From Pseudophaeomoniella oleicola (taxonomy: Eukaryota > Ascomycota > Eurotiomycetes > Phaeomoniellales > Phaeomoniellaceae), in NCBI GenBank assembly GCA_003868215.1, contig QWDQ01000030.1:62001-126000 (forward strand): 64,000 nucleotides of DNA, given 5' to 3'. Position numbers and translations under genes: made by a program. The notes beneath the pieces are model-generated. The model was not told the DNA's origin and made no database searches. It worked only from the letters and a program-made list of their open reading frames with translations. Within the stretch, counting starts at the first letter, position 1. The number at the start of each line of letters is the position of its first letter. Below are positions 35,101 through 47,100 of the stretch, piece by piece.

Positions 35101-37230
35101 TAGGAAGAGAGAGATACTGAACAAACCTGGGGGAAATGTCATCTAGGCACTATGTATTCGACAGGACAGTGAGAGTTGAAGGAGCTATCTACATAGATAA
35201 CGTACATATCTACCTATCGTATCTAGGAGTATGGATTGTAAGATCTCACCCTTGATAGCTGGCTACCTACCTAGTAGGGTATCTAGGGATTAGAGAATAG
35301 GTACCTTCCCGTCTGTCAATTAGATAAACAAGCATCACCAGGGAGTTCGATCGTACCCGTAGCCAAGGTACATAGGGAATTCAATTATTATGGTCGGGTG
35401 AGAATTCAACAAGGTGTCCCAACTCGCAGCGGAGATGTTGAGTTGTCCGTGATATGCCCGTTATTTTCTAGTACCAGGCAAAGACATGGCAGGGTACCAG
35501 GTAAATACCTAGGTACCTACCTTAGGTGGTCTACAGTAATTATGACAGGCTCACAGGCCCGGCCCTCAATCGAACCCGCAATTACTAGTGTCGTACTTAG
35601 GTGAGGTGCCTCATAGTAAGTAGGTCAGGTAATTTAGACACTTACCGTTTACCGCCCGTCTATTAGCTTCGAAGTGCAAGCTCGGTGCACCAAGGTAGGT
35701 ATGGTACCAATAGGTGGTCCCAGGGTGTGTATACCAGAGGTAGCATGGATTAATTATCGGGAATACGATTCAGGAAGGGGGGAAAGATGGTCGCAAAGGC
35801 GATCCTGCGCTCGCCTGTCTTATAGGGCGTCATGATATCAAAAGACCAAAAGCTACCTTAAGCAGCTCGAAAGATATCTTTACCTACCGAGCTACCATGA
35901 CTGTCTTCCTGTTAATTAGGACTTGACCTATACCCCATATGCTGAACGCCGCCATCCGCCATCAGTCGATGATAAGGAAAGGATCAGCAACGGTAGTGGA
36001 CGATACGAGTCGTAGGAAATCCCATGGACGTTCAACCCATCCCCTCCCCAGATACTAAGCCGAAAAGAAATACATTTACCCAGCTGGGACATCACATGGT
36101 TATGACAAAACATCACTTGGGGGGAACGGAAGCATCAGCCTTCAAGCACCGGAGAGAGGCGAGGGCTGAAGGGGTCGTCTGGTGTGGCCTTTTGATGACA
36201 TGATGGCGTCTAACGCTGTAATGTACAGCCCTCAAAGTTTTAAGCTCTACGACATCATGCGCGTAGATCAGAGCAACACAACACGTAGGGAAGTACATAT
36301 AGATACTTCATGGTAGAGGACCTCTCTAACTTTGAAGATGAGTAGAGCACTTATGTAGGAGGAAGATAGGTAGATTCCTACCCTTAACCCGGCTCTTCCA
36401 CACCATTTTCAACGGGAAAGAAGCTTCAAGGTTAGGCGATGGTGGGCAGCAGGCTCAAACCCAATTGGGGATAACAATGGCGATAAGTACTACTACGGTA
36501 GGGAGCACCCAGTGATCGCCGAACTGGGGGCTCCATCAATAGGTCCTACATAGTGTGTACTCGTAAACCATACTAAACCAATCTAATGTTTACTGGGGAT
36601 TTGTAGCCTACAGGCTCTGAGGCACCCTTCCTTTACCAATATGCTACGTTAAATACTGTACGATGTGGTATTGGAGCCACCAGAGTGGTTCAGCTAATCG
36701 AACAAGGTTGAGGCGAGAGAGTAGACTTGAGTAGGCTTAGGGCCCGTCTATTGCTTCCGCCGCTTGTCCGTTCGATCTGCCCCACTCATTCTTCCTTCGG
36801 CTTGAATCATACATACACAATACATAGTACATACCCTCAGAATACCGAACCCATGAATCTCCTAACTTGAACCTTGCACTGTATACAGAGTCACCCGTCT
36901 ACATAGTACGTACCTATATAGAGATCTTCCAGCTCTATAAATTGCCTGAGAGCCAATGTTCACCTCTTTGTTTCTCAGAGAGGGCCGGTCGGATTTGGCT
37001 GAGCCAAAGGTCGCATAGACCGAAAGTGATAGCGATAAGTCTGCCTAGCCTGCGATCGCTGATCACCCGAGAACACCACAGATCGGGAAGTGGCCAAAAT
37101 GTCGCTAGATTAGGTACAGTACTAAAGGACCTCGATACCTAGGTAGGTATTGTACACGTAACACTATGTACAGTAGGTCGCTAATTCTCTAGTTAAGCGT
37201 CTAATGTAGTAGCTCTAGGTAGGTACAACC
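32129..37230. other. Gene-poor interval, left part
   Basis: No gene is supported over this stretch, although base composition is ordinary. Near 32130-34300 lies the promoter and possibly long leader of the DUF2841 gene. A TGTCGG-type repeat sits at 33078-33102. From about 35160 to 36300 TACCTAGGTA-like motifs recur (for example 35506-35521). The longer open frames on both strands (the longest is 33652-34155 minus) are Ser/Leu/His-rich, overlap one another in several frames and show no domain, so I treat them as chance. Confidence 0.5.
33078..33102. repeat. (GTGTCG)n hexanucleotide repeat
   Basis: Four tandem units read directly, followed by a GGGAAG run to about 33129. Confidence 0.85.
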
Positions 37231-37234
37231 AGGG

Positions 37235-37288
37235 GACATTAGTTTTTACCCATCTCCCCAAGCAACAGCCTGGGTAAAAACTAATGTC
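37235..37288. repeat. Perfect 18-bp inverted repeat (hairpin) with 18-nt loop
   Basis: The left arm GACATTAGTTTTTACCCA (37235-37252) is exactly complementary to the right arm TGGGTAAAAACTAATGTC (37271-37288), with an 18-nt spacer. GGG precedes the left arm and TCC follows the right one, so pairing nearly extends further. The arms are AT-rich on their outer side. The element is too short to encode anything. It could be a small foldback element, a structured RNA or a transcription terminator. Only the sequence symmetry is certain. Confidence 0.9.
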
Positions 37289-39572
37289 TCCGAGTGTAAG
37301 TATCTTGCCTGAACTACGCAGTATGAAAGGATCAGGTGCATTACCTATCTGGGTAGGACTCTCGACTCTCGCTTTGCTCGGTAAAGAAGACCACCGGCGA
37401 TCCCGGTCCACAGCCTACAGCTACCAGTACTTACCCGGGGTGCCCGGGATATCCAGGATACAGGGGCCCCTGAAGAGATCTAAATTACCCGCGACAAGGC
37501 CTTGCAACAGATTGTCGAACGGGGAGCTTCGGAAGATTGGCCAGACAAAACGATGAACGCCACACATGATGCCGCGTCGTCGTGTAACGCTGTACATAAG
37601 ACATGTCTGAGGCCTTGTCATCCCAATCTCGGGTCAATTAGAGACCAAGACTAAGGCTGTATCGATGCAGTTTCCGCTCAGCGAGCTTGAGCAAACGTCC
37701 GAGGAGCGAGATCTCCAGGCTGTGTCTTCGGGCTTTACAGGGTCCTAAGTATTGATGGATTGGGACTTCGACTGATACCCGGGGAGCCCCTCTTTTCCCA
37801 GCCAGCTGATGCCTTTAGCACGACTTTCTACTTCGGGTTCGGGCACGAAAAGACGCTTCAGCACTCAATTGACAACCGTCGACGCAGCGGCTCCTTGAAG
37901 ATCAGAATGGTAGCTCCACCTCAGTCTGTTCTGACAGCGGTTGTGCTTGGTTGGTCGGTCCATGGGGGCCAAAATGCGCCTCTGGTGTTGGAATCAGTGG
38001 CTCTCGAGGCTTGACTGGAATCTTGGCGGATTTGCCACTCCCGTTCTCTTCAGGAACAGATAATTAGGTTACGGATCGTAGAGCAGTGAAAGATCGATAT
38101 ATCGTCGGTAACGCCTATTCTTTGCATTTACTCATCTCCCCGAAGTCATAAAAGCCTACTACCAGCAAGAGAAGCCATTTAGGGGAACCGCCATTAGTGT
38201 TGGTGGACGTCTCTATCCCAGCATGAGGTTAACAACTGTGCGCTTCTCCCCCGTAAGCACTCAATACGAGGCAATCGGTCATCATTCTTCGGTGACATCC
38301 GTTACCATGATCATCTTGAGGCGTTGAACCACGTCTATGGGCAAGCCAATCATCACTAGGACGTTGAGGCGGAATAAGCCCTACCGGTCGATGGACTAGG
38401 ATCTTCGAAGCGAGGGGGTTGAACCGGTCTTCAGCTTGCATTGGCCAACCACGCCACCCGCCCAATTGAACATCAGAGCCCGAATCAAGGCCTTTTCTGC
38501 TTCCATATGACGATAGATCGAGAGGTATTGTATGGGCCAGGTGGAGATATCTCGTGTACTATGCACCTGATGGAGCCTCTACTACGTAGCTTTGTGCCTG
38601 TACTCACTATCTGTGTATCCAAGTAGCTACATGTGTAACGTGATGCGTTGGCAGTGTCCGTGTTTGCTGGGCGGCGAGAAACAAACATCCGAGCATTACC
38701 ATAGTATCACCAGAAACTAAACAAATGGGTTGGTCTAGTTCATGCGAGTCATGTCCATGGTACAGTAAGGACTGTACCATCTACTAAGGTAGTTAACTAC
38801 CTACCTAATTACCTTAGGTACATTAGGTACATCATCACCAAGTGACGTGAGGTGGATTCATGCTAAATAAGATACTATTGCACTGTATGTTAGCTTCCAT
38901 ACCTCCTTATACAGGTACCTAAGGTATTTGATGAACCGTATCATCCGTACCTGCCCCTAAGCTTTGTCGACCTTCGGAGTACATACATACCTTACCCATT
39001 GTCAGTATCTCCATCCAATCCACAACAAACCCGGACCCAACACCACACCAAACGATAGTTCCTCGCAATCGATCAATAGACGACTCAGTCACCTTACTGT
39101 ATAGCAATAGACGAGCAGAGTAGGGGAGAAGAGAAAGAGGAACAGGCTGGGCAACTTTGAACGACAGAATCAATATGGGGCGACGGTGCATGGACCTCGC
39201 ATCCCCCACTATCAAGATCAAGCGTATTAACTATGTATGTACTGTAAATCCTCCTGTCGGCAATGGTAATGGGCTCAGCCATACCCAATCAACGTTCTGC
39301 AATCAATGTCCTTTCCTGAAGATCATGGCGATCTCAAATCTGTGATGGAAAATTCCGAACTCGGCATATCTGCATAGACTAATTGACGTATGAGCGATCA
39401 TCCTATCATAGTCTGGAGTACCGTGTAGGGCCGACCATCGTAATTCATCGTGCTATAACGAAGTCAGCGCACGAAGTTGGTCCCGAAACATGCTCGATCT
39501 TCAGCACAATACGCAACTCCTTGCGAGAGACCATGCTGACCCACAACCACAGCCACAACCATAATCATAACC
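37289..39572. other. Gene-poor interval, central part
   Basis: Ordinary base composition, no supported gene. A cluster of ACCTACCTAATTACCTTAGGTAC-like motifs lies near 38790-38835, and CTACTACGTAG near 38580. Short open frames on both strands are unremarkable. A tRNA-like look near 38390-38470 did not hold up on folding by eye. Confidence 0.45.
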
Positions 39573-39784
39573 ATGACTGATCCAGACACCGAAGATGAGG
39601 GGACAAAGGTGAGTTCCCCTTTCAGGAAGATAGATCCTTGCTCAGGCAACATTACCATGCTGATACTGATACTGATAGTAATTAGCCCGAGACGTCGATG
39701 GCTGAACCGTCACTATTTGCCGCGGCTCGCCAACAATTATCCGCTCTACCTCGCTACTTTGTATCCGCCAAGAGCGCTTCATGA
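39573..39784 (+). CDS. Possible small spliced ORF (44 residues), weak
   Basis: ATG at 39573 opens 12 codons (MTDPDTEDEGTK) up to a textbook donor GTGAGT at 39609. An acceptor ATTAG at 39681-39685, with CTGAT branch-like repeats 10-25 bases upstream, continues the frame as 'PETSMAEPSLFAAARQQLSA' and ends at TGA (39782-39784). The acidic start, then an Ala/Gln/Leu helix-like segment, reads more like protein than the surrounding frames do. No family is recognised, and a 77-bp intron with such sites can occur by chance. It may be a micropeptide, a relic first exon or nothing. Confidence 0.2.
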
Positions 39785-42700
39785 TAATGTATGTATCTGT
39801 AAGTCTATCTCCAATCAAGCCTGGTCGGCGTATCCCTTCGCACCCCCCTAACTAGCTCCAGGATTAGAGCAGCGATCATGATTGAGTGCATCAATCAAGT
39901 CACGGCGCTGCCAATGGATTCGGCGGGGGATCGACACATCCGTGCTTCCGTGGGACTCCCCCTCGGACTTAAGCTAGCTGGCCATCCAATACTGTTTTCG
40001 CATAGCTACTGCGTACTAGGGACCCTGCTGGGTTGTCAGCCAGGACGGCCTGGTTACCGAGCAGATTGGCTGCCAACAATACCCCTCTACCCGTCTCTCA
40101 ATAACTAGTATCTTGTATGCTACCGTCCATTCGGTCGCCTGCAAGCTGTCCGTCTCACGGTTCCAGCTAAAAGAGATAGCGAACGCCACCCGGCACACTG
40201 GTGTACGACAAGGGAACGAGACTCCCGAGCCAACGCTTGCAACCAAGTTGACGTCGCTAATTTGCCTCCAGGGAAGATCGTCGATAGTTAATACCAATTC
40301 ACTAATCAGCCGAATCAGCTCGCCAGCTGACGATGATGGCTCGATGGTCCCCAAAACCTGGGTGATAACAGATGGGCTAATGCAGGCCGATATTGCGACC
40401 ATGCTCTCTATTATGTTATGTTGGTTGCAGGGCCCACCGAGCTAGACGTGACGTCGGCCGCTAGCCCTTGGATCAAAGCGGTTCCTCTCAAAAGAAAACT
40501 CTCCATCTCCGGGCTCCATTTCAAGACCGTCTATGCCATACTGTCGCCGCCGACAGACGGCGAATCGAGTTAGTGTTCACATCGGACAAGCCGAACGACT
40601 ACACTCCCAGATCAAACACACAGCTATGACATGTGAAAAGACCTGTTCAATACGTGGACTCCGATCAGCTCTTTCTCTCTTTTTCTCTGAGCATCCTCGC
40701 AAATGATCGGGCCGACGTGGACTTCAGGCTGTTTGCCTCACCATTCTACATAGTACTATCATAGTACATACTACAAGCGCTGAGAAGATCCCTATATCCC
40801 AGGGGTCACATGCCACCTGTTCTCGTTGGGCACGGTTACTTGCGCAGACGAAGTTTGGATGACGCTGTTGTTCGGCAATATATCCATATGTCAGCCTTGG
40901 CGGCACTCCTGAGTCCTCCTACAGTATAGTATAGATGGACACTATTCTCTGTGAGGCGTCTACCCTTGCATGACCAATTGACGACGTCAGGAAGACTGTT
41001 GAAGGCTATACAGTCAGTTACATCTTCTTGATTATGCCGCCTCTCTACTTTGAAATGGCAAGTCGAGACTTCACTTCCCATCAAGTTGATCCTCCACTGC
41101 ATATTGACCCCAGGACATCGAACTATTGCCTCAGATCATATTGTCGAGCCCCCCTCCTGTTCTTGCTTTTGGGGCTGAGACAACCCCACCTATCTGTCAC
41201 CGTGTACTATATTGAAAACTTCATACTCTACTTGACATATCTTCTCGACCGTCTGTTGCGATATCCTACCCTATTGCTCCTACCTGAGTTTCCGTCGATG
41301 CAAGGAACAGTGCTCATTGAGACAGCAATACCATTCATTCACACGTGCGCCCAAACGGTCTGGATTGACATCGAGCAAATTGTGGAAATTGGCACAGAAA
41401 GCTCCGACGTCGATTCGGTTAAAATTCCCTCATCTCTTATGTCGATGTAAAGCACTTTACTCCTTCTGGCCATACAGAGCTTCCCAGTGTGGTATATGGC
41501 TGACAGTCATCAATCATGCCTCACTTTTCAAACGAGTACAAGTCAACTCAGGCTATCCTATGTTTATACATGAACGTCTTGAGCGACCTGCATACACCAC
41601 ACATACACACTGACATGATCCAGCCACCTGGTAACGCACGATCCATGTCACTTAGGTGAGATCTTCCGAATCGCCTATCTCGCAGTTGTTGCGCACGGAC
41701 TGGTCCAACTAGCGAACGAGCATGCATCTTTTACCCAGAGAGGTCATTGATGGTCTTCCCTTCCATCTCCATTACGTGGCGTCTTCAGATCGTGCATCTT
41801 TTCCCTCGCGAACGAGAGCAACTGGGCCATTCACTCGGAACCAGCAGTTGATGGCTCTGGTCTCCGTGATTTGGAACACTCTAGTTCCTGCATGGTATAC
41901 ACATCTCGTGACCATCTTCCCATCTACACATATTGACATGCATGACCTTCAGATACCAGATGTCACAATGTCATTATAGAAATGGCTTGCATGAATGTGC
42001 TGGCAAATTGGTATAGCGACTGTAAGTACCTACATCGGGTAAACCATGGTTGACGATTGCCGTTCCAGGTGAGACAGCTGCCAAATATCCAATATATCTT
42101 GCTTTCAAGGCGTCTGTCAATTCACGATACAGTGCTGTACACTTGAGCACAGATCCAGTCTCAAATTCTCCATCCGGCGGCAGTTTTGGCGGCAGTAACG
42201 AAAAGGAACCAGGTACGTAATCTTGTCATCGGTATCAAAATGAGGCTATCAATGTCGGCGACGTCCTCTACCCGAAGATGAAGTACGGCTCATTGCCGGC
42301 CACATTGTAGCACACTTTATTTGTTCGACAACCCCCCTTTTCACTCGTTCCCAACCATCTCGTGCTGTTTCACCTTGAGCATCACTTATACTTCGGATCC
42401 ATTGACTTCTCACATCTACATCACACGCCTCACTCCTTCTGGCCCCCTTTTCTCGTATCTAGACTCGAAGGTCCTAGCACTTGCCAACTCATCAATGCAC
42501 GCTCTCGTCCTCTTTTTCCATTTCACATCACATTAACCGCCACCGCCCAGCCACATTCACCCTCCTTCCTTTTCTCGTTCGCGTTGCGTTTCACTCCTGT
42601 TCAGCATAATCCTCAGGAATCATCCGTTGCCGTGTCTTTCCGAGGATATTCCTGAATTTCTTTTTCCCCCTCCATTTTCCATTTTGCCTTCTTACTCGCC

Positions 42701-43250
42701 TTGTGATCACAGTCGCCGCCACCACATCGGGCGTCAGAGAAAAAGACGGGAGTTCCTTCACGTTATAGTGGAATATCATGTTCACGTTCAATCCTTTCCA
42801 CCTGCTCAAGGTCGGACTTCCGAATCGCGAGAAGACATTCCCATCTTACCCCCTCCATTCTTCGTGTATGTGTCTTGGTGTATCCGAGCCCATCCTGCTC
42901 GAGTCGAGAGACTTTCCTGAAGAGAGCACGCATACAACTTCCCCTTTCTCGTCATTTCCGTAACTTCCCCCCTCTGCAATTCGATCTCTAAACGCACGTC
43001 ATCTTTTGGGGGGGGGAAACTGATCATCAGACTTGCAATTATCGGATAGGGGCCACGATACATGAATTGACTGCTCCAAGCAGTGGCCATGTGACAGAAT
43101 CATCACATTGCCCCCATTTGTAGGGTCCTCATCGGGCGTCACTAGATAAGTTGATCATCTGTTGTGATTTACTCTCACTTTGATCGGAAATTCTTCAGTA
43201 ATTAATTATCCAACTCTTAGTAATTTTTTCGTTCTTCCTTTCCGGGAAAC
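39785..43250. other. Gene-poor interval, right part
   Basis: No supported gene. Two moderately long open frames (40016-40402 minus, 41028-41450 plus) lack recognisable domains, conserved-looking blocks or good start context. Sequence from about 42300 becomes C/T-rich on the plus strand, as in fungal 5' leaders, but no long frame follows it before the converging ABC-transporter gene. Confidence 0.45.
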
Positions 43251-44139
43251 AAGAACAAGAACGAGTTAACCAAGTTAAAACTTCAAAACGTCTGTCTATA
43301 CCTCCCTCTCAATCTCTCTCTTCTTACAGTCTTTTTTTCCTCTTCTTCTTCTCTTCCTCCTTCTTTTCCCTTTCTTTCTCTTTCTTTCCTTCCTTCTATT
43401 TCATTCCCCCCTTTTTTTCGCGCGATGAAAAAAGAAGCATCTTTCCAGATAGACCGTCTACTGAAGAAAAAGAAAGAAAGAAAGAAAATAAAATAAAATA
43501 AATAATATATATTATTATTATTATAAATTTATAAAATTAAAGGAAAGGAAAAAAAGAAATATCTTCATCTCTCTCTCTCTCTCTCTGTGAGACTCTCTCT
43601 CTCTTTTTATCTTTTTAATCCCCTCCCCCCCGGCCTACATTCACGTCTTATTATCTTCTCATCCTTCTCTGATCTCTGCTTTCTGCCCTTTTTCTCACTC
43701 AAAGCCCTTCCTTGATTTTAAGATAGGGGAAGGAGGAGGAGGAGGGCTTGTAGAAACGAAAAAAGAAAAACATATATATTATAATAATGAATAGGAAGAT
43801 GGAAGATGGAAGATGGAAGATGGATGATGGAAGATGGATGATGGATGATGCGGTTCCCGTTTCATAAGAGACAAGATATGAAGAGAGAGAAGAGAGAGAA
43901 GAAGAGAGGGAAGAGATGGATTGATGGTTTCATTGATTGATTGAATAATTAGTGAAGAGTGATTATCAACACACGTCTATACAAATTGTTCTGGGTTCTA
44001 TCACTACTACAAGGAAAACCTTCGCTATATACAAAACCCAACAGTAACTACTGTACTACCGTGAAGCGTCCTGCTTGGTAGATGGTATATGAACAACAAC
44101 GACTAAACGCTTGGTATATAGGCATCAACGAGGCTCCCA
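43251..44139. other. Pyrimidine tract plus purine microsatellites downstream of the ABC transporter
   Basis: A long C/T tract (about 43300-43430) is followed by a short ATG frame (43425), AAAG and TAAAA repeats, an AT run (about 43500-43530), CTCTCT runs (about 43568-43605), a GATGGAA/GATGGAT run (43794-43850) and AGAGAG stretches (43874-43915). The right end is the 3' UTR of the transporter gene. The left pyrimidine tract would suit a plus-strand transcript start, but no protein product is visible. Confidence 0.5.
43794..43850. repeat. GGAAGAT/GGATGAT tandem repeat
   Basis: About eight imperfect 7-bp units read directly, ending just before GCGGTTCCC. Confidence 0.85.
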
Positions 44140-47100
44140 TTACTCAGAGCTGACTCTGCCGTTGCCATTTGCTCCTTCACCATCTACATCCGTACTTTTC
44201 AAAGCAGTCTCGGCTTCTTCTTTCAATTTATTTAGAGTGCCTTCAATGCCACCATCGCCGTCCAACAATCCCGCTTCTTTGACGAGCTCGTAAAACAAGC
44301 CCTTGGTTTCGATCAAGTTCCGGGGAGAATCAAACTCTGCAACCTCACCTTGGCTTAAGACGATGATTCGGTCGGAATCGAGAATAGTGTTGATCCGATG
44401 AGCTATGGTGATGATTGTGCGGGTCGAAAAGGCCGGGGTCCGAAGTGTAGCTTGGAGCAGAGCATCGGTTTGCACGTCGACTGCAGCAGTAGCTTCGTCA
44501 AGGACAAGGATTGATGAGGGTGTCAGCAAGGCCCTAGCCAAGGAGATCAATTGGCGTTGTCCTTGTGAGAGATTGGAGCCTAGGAGTGAGGATTGTCAGT
44601 ACGACTAGAAACGTTACCGGCGCAATGGTAGGAAAGATCTGGTATCCGAACTAATCTGAAGCATGACTGGCAAGGGATCTAAGTGAGAACAAGATTCGGG
44701 GATCTGCGGGAAAGGAATGATAGCAAGGGTAGGGCCGAAGCGTTGTGGGAACCCCTGTGCATATTCAAGGCAGACAGCAAACGAAGGTAGCATCGCATGA
44801 AACCCTAGATGAGTTTGGTGGGAGATGCAACGGAATCGCATCCCAGCATCCCCGCAACCTTGGAAAAAGCAAATCGAGCATAAGTCTGCTGCTGGGTGGA
44901 GGAGTTGCGCTTTCCCCAGGCGCTGAACATGGCGCATGTCCACGACGATGGCAATGTAAAGCTGCATCCATGCTGACAGGGACCCCGGCAGAGGTGTATC
45001 ACAGCTGAATAGCGTGCATGTTGTATCTCCAGTACCGACATTTCAATTTCGCAATGAACTCGGACCCTTGGATAATGGAACCAACAGCGCATTGCTTAGG
45101 ATTGCAAACCCTGCAGTTCAAAGTACATGGACAGGGATTGCAGTACCGAACTTGGATTCCCAAATTGAGTGCTTCACATTTCCCCATTTGGAAGTCGAGG
45201 CGAACACGGAACCTCAATTCCTGCTGAGCCCGTCACCGCTTGTGGCGCCAGTAGTCGTCACGAATAGACCCTGCCTGCTGCAACCATTCAAGCGGTGTCC
45301 AGCCATCGGTTCGTATTGAAAATTCTCAGACTAGGCGAACTCTCCCAGATCATACGAACTCGAAGGAGTTTCAAGGGATGCGAAATAGACTCAACGTAAT
45401 GCAATTGCAGAGAAATGAAGCGATGGAACCAGACACAAGCAAATACGACGTCTTTGCGACTTACCTCCTTCATTCACTGTGGCATCTAGTTGGCCTTCCA
45501 TTCTAGCAACATGGTCCTTGAGTCGTGCGTGGCCTGTTGTGATTCATATGTAAGTCCGAGGGTTCAAAGGCGGGACGAACCCGAAAACAAGGCCAGCGAT
45601 CGATCGATCGATAAGCGAAGGCCCATCATCATAGACGATTTCGACCATGATTTGCTGATGCCCAAAGCCAACGATCATTCCGATGGTAACAACAAAAGGA
45701 TTGACATACCTAGGACGCTCCAAAGTTCGGTGTCATCATGGACATGTCGAGGATCAAGGTTATCGCGGATAGTACCTTCGAACAAGGCGGCATCCTGTGG
45801 GATAATCGCAAGTCTTCGGCGCAGGTCCAACAGACCAATGGCAGATATGTTGACACCATCAATCCTACAAAAATCAAACTGTCAGCACAACGCTTTTCCC
45901 AATATGGGTCTTGTAACGATTTCGTGTTGTTGCGTGGCGCCAATGCCGACGTGGCGTGCATTAGTCGCCCTGTAGACATTTCCAACAAATTGGCCGAACT
46001 TACGATATTGAGCCACCGACAGCCTCGATGATTCGAAACAACGCCATCGTCAGGCTCGACTTTCCTGCTCCAGTTCTGCCCACCACTCCAATCTTCTCAT
46101 GCGCTTTGATGTCAAGAGTAATATTCTTCAGCACTAAATCCAAGCCTTCGCGATAGCGGGTGCTGTAGTTTTCGAAATGCACAGCGCCATTAGCAGGCCA
46201 CCCGATGGGCGGTCGGTTTTTGAAGACAACATCGGGTGCCTCGCTGGGGAGGTTGGCATATTCAAGGACACGCTCCACCGAGACAATGTTGGTTTCAACT
46301 TCGACGGTCTGACGGACGATCCAATTTAAAGATTGTGTGATCTGAAGACTGTTGCGCGATCAAAGTCAGAAAAGTCCATCAGAATACAGCGTAAGCTATG
46401 GGACTTACCAGTAACTCATTGCTAGACCTATAAAGCCAGCAGAAAGGCCGCTACGTGAGGTAACGGAAATAATCGCAAAGATGGCCGCAGCGAAGATGAT
46501 CACCGAGCCAAGAAACTCCAGTCGCACAGCGAGCCAACGATTGGCGTTGATTGATGGGAAGTACGCTCTCAAATTAGCGTCCATGCGCCATTCATTCTCA
46601 AGGAGGAACCGCTGCTGTTGTCGATACGCGCGGATTGTCGAGAGGCCTCCAAGTGACTCCTGGAAATGGGCGTAGACCGGGCTTCGGCTGACACTGTCGA
46701 GGCGTTTAAGCTCCCGAGATGTGCGTAGGTAGTACTTTTGATACGCGAGGTAAATTACTGACAGAGGGACGATCAAAAGCAGGAACGCTGGCGTGGCTGC
46801 AGTAACGATTGCAAGAGTGAAGCAAGCTCGGGCTGCGTTCACGAAGAGCATGTTGAATGTTCGCGACAGGACCTCATCAACGCGATAGATATCACTGGAA
46901 AATCGGTTCAAGATTCTACCAGCAGGTGTTGTGTCAAAGAAGCTCATAGGGGATCGGAAAATAGCGAAAGCCATTCTCTCGTGCAGCTTTCGTGATGCCT
47001 CGATCGAGCAAAAGATCCAAAGGATCAAGGTTTGGACGACGACAAGGGCCGCGCTCCCTATACCGAAGGCAAAGTAGATGCCAATGTATTTGCCGACATG

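Noticed and set aside
35560-35590. GGGTTCGATT on the minus strand resembling a tRNA B box
   Set aside because: No complementary T-stem and no A box at the right distance.
38390-38470. tRNA-like segment on the minus strand (CTGAAGA loop resembling a Phe anticodon loop)
   Set aside because: The flanking bases do not pair into anticodon, T or acceptor stems, and the B box is not canonical.
40016-40445. Overlapping open frames of 128 (minus) and 110 (plus) codons
   Set aside because: Mutually antisense, no conserved-looking blocks, nothing recognisable.
41028-41450. 140-codon plus-strand open frame with Leu-rich segments
   Set aside because: No family likeness and no convincing start context; compatible with chance in an open region.
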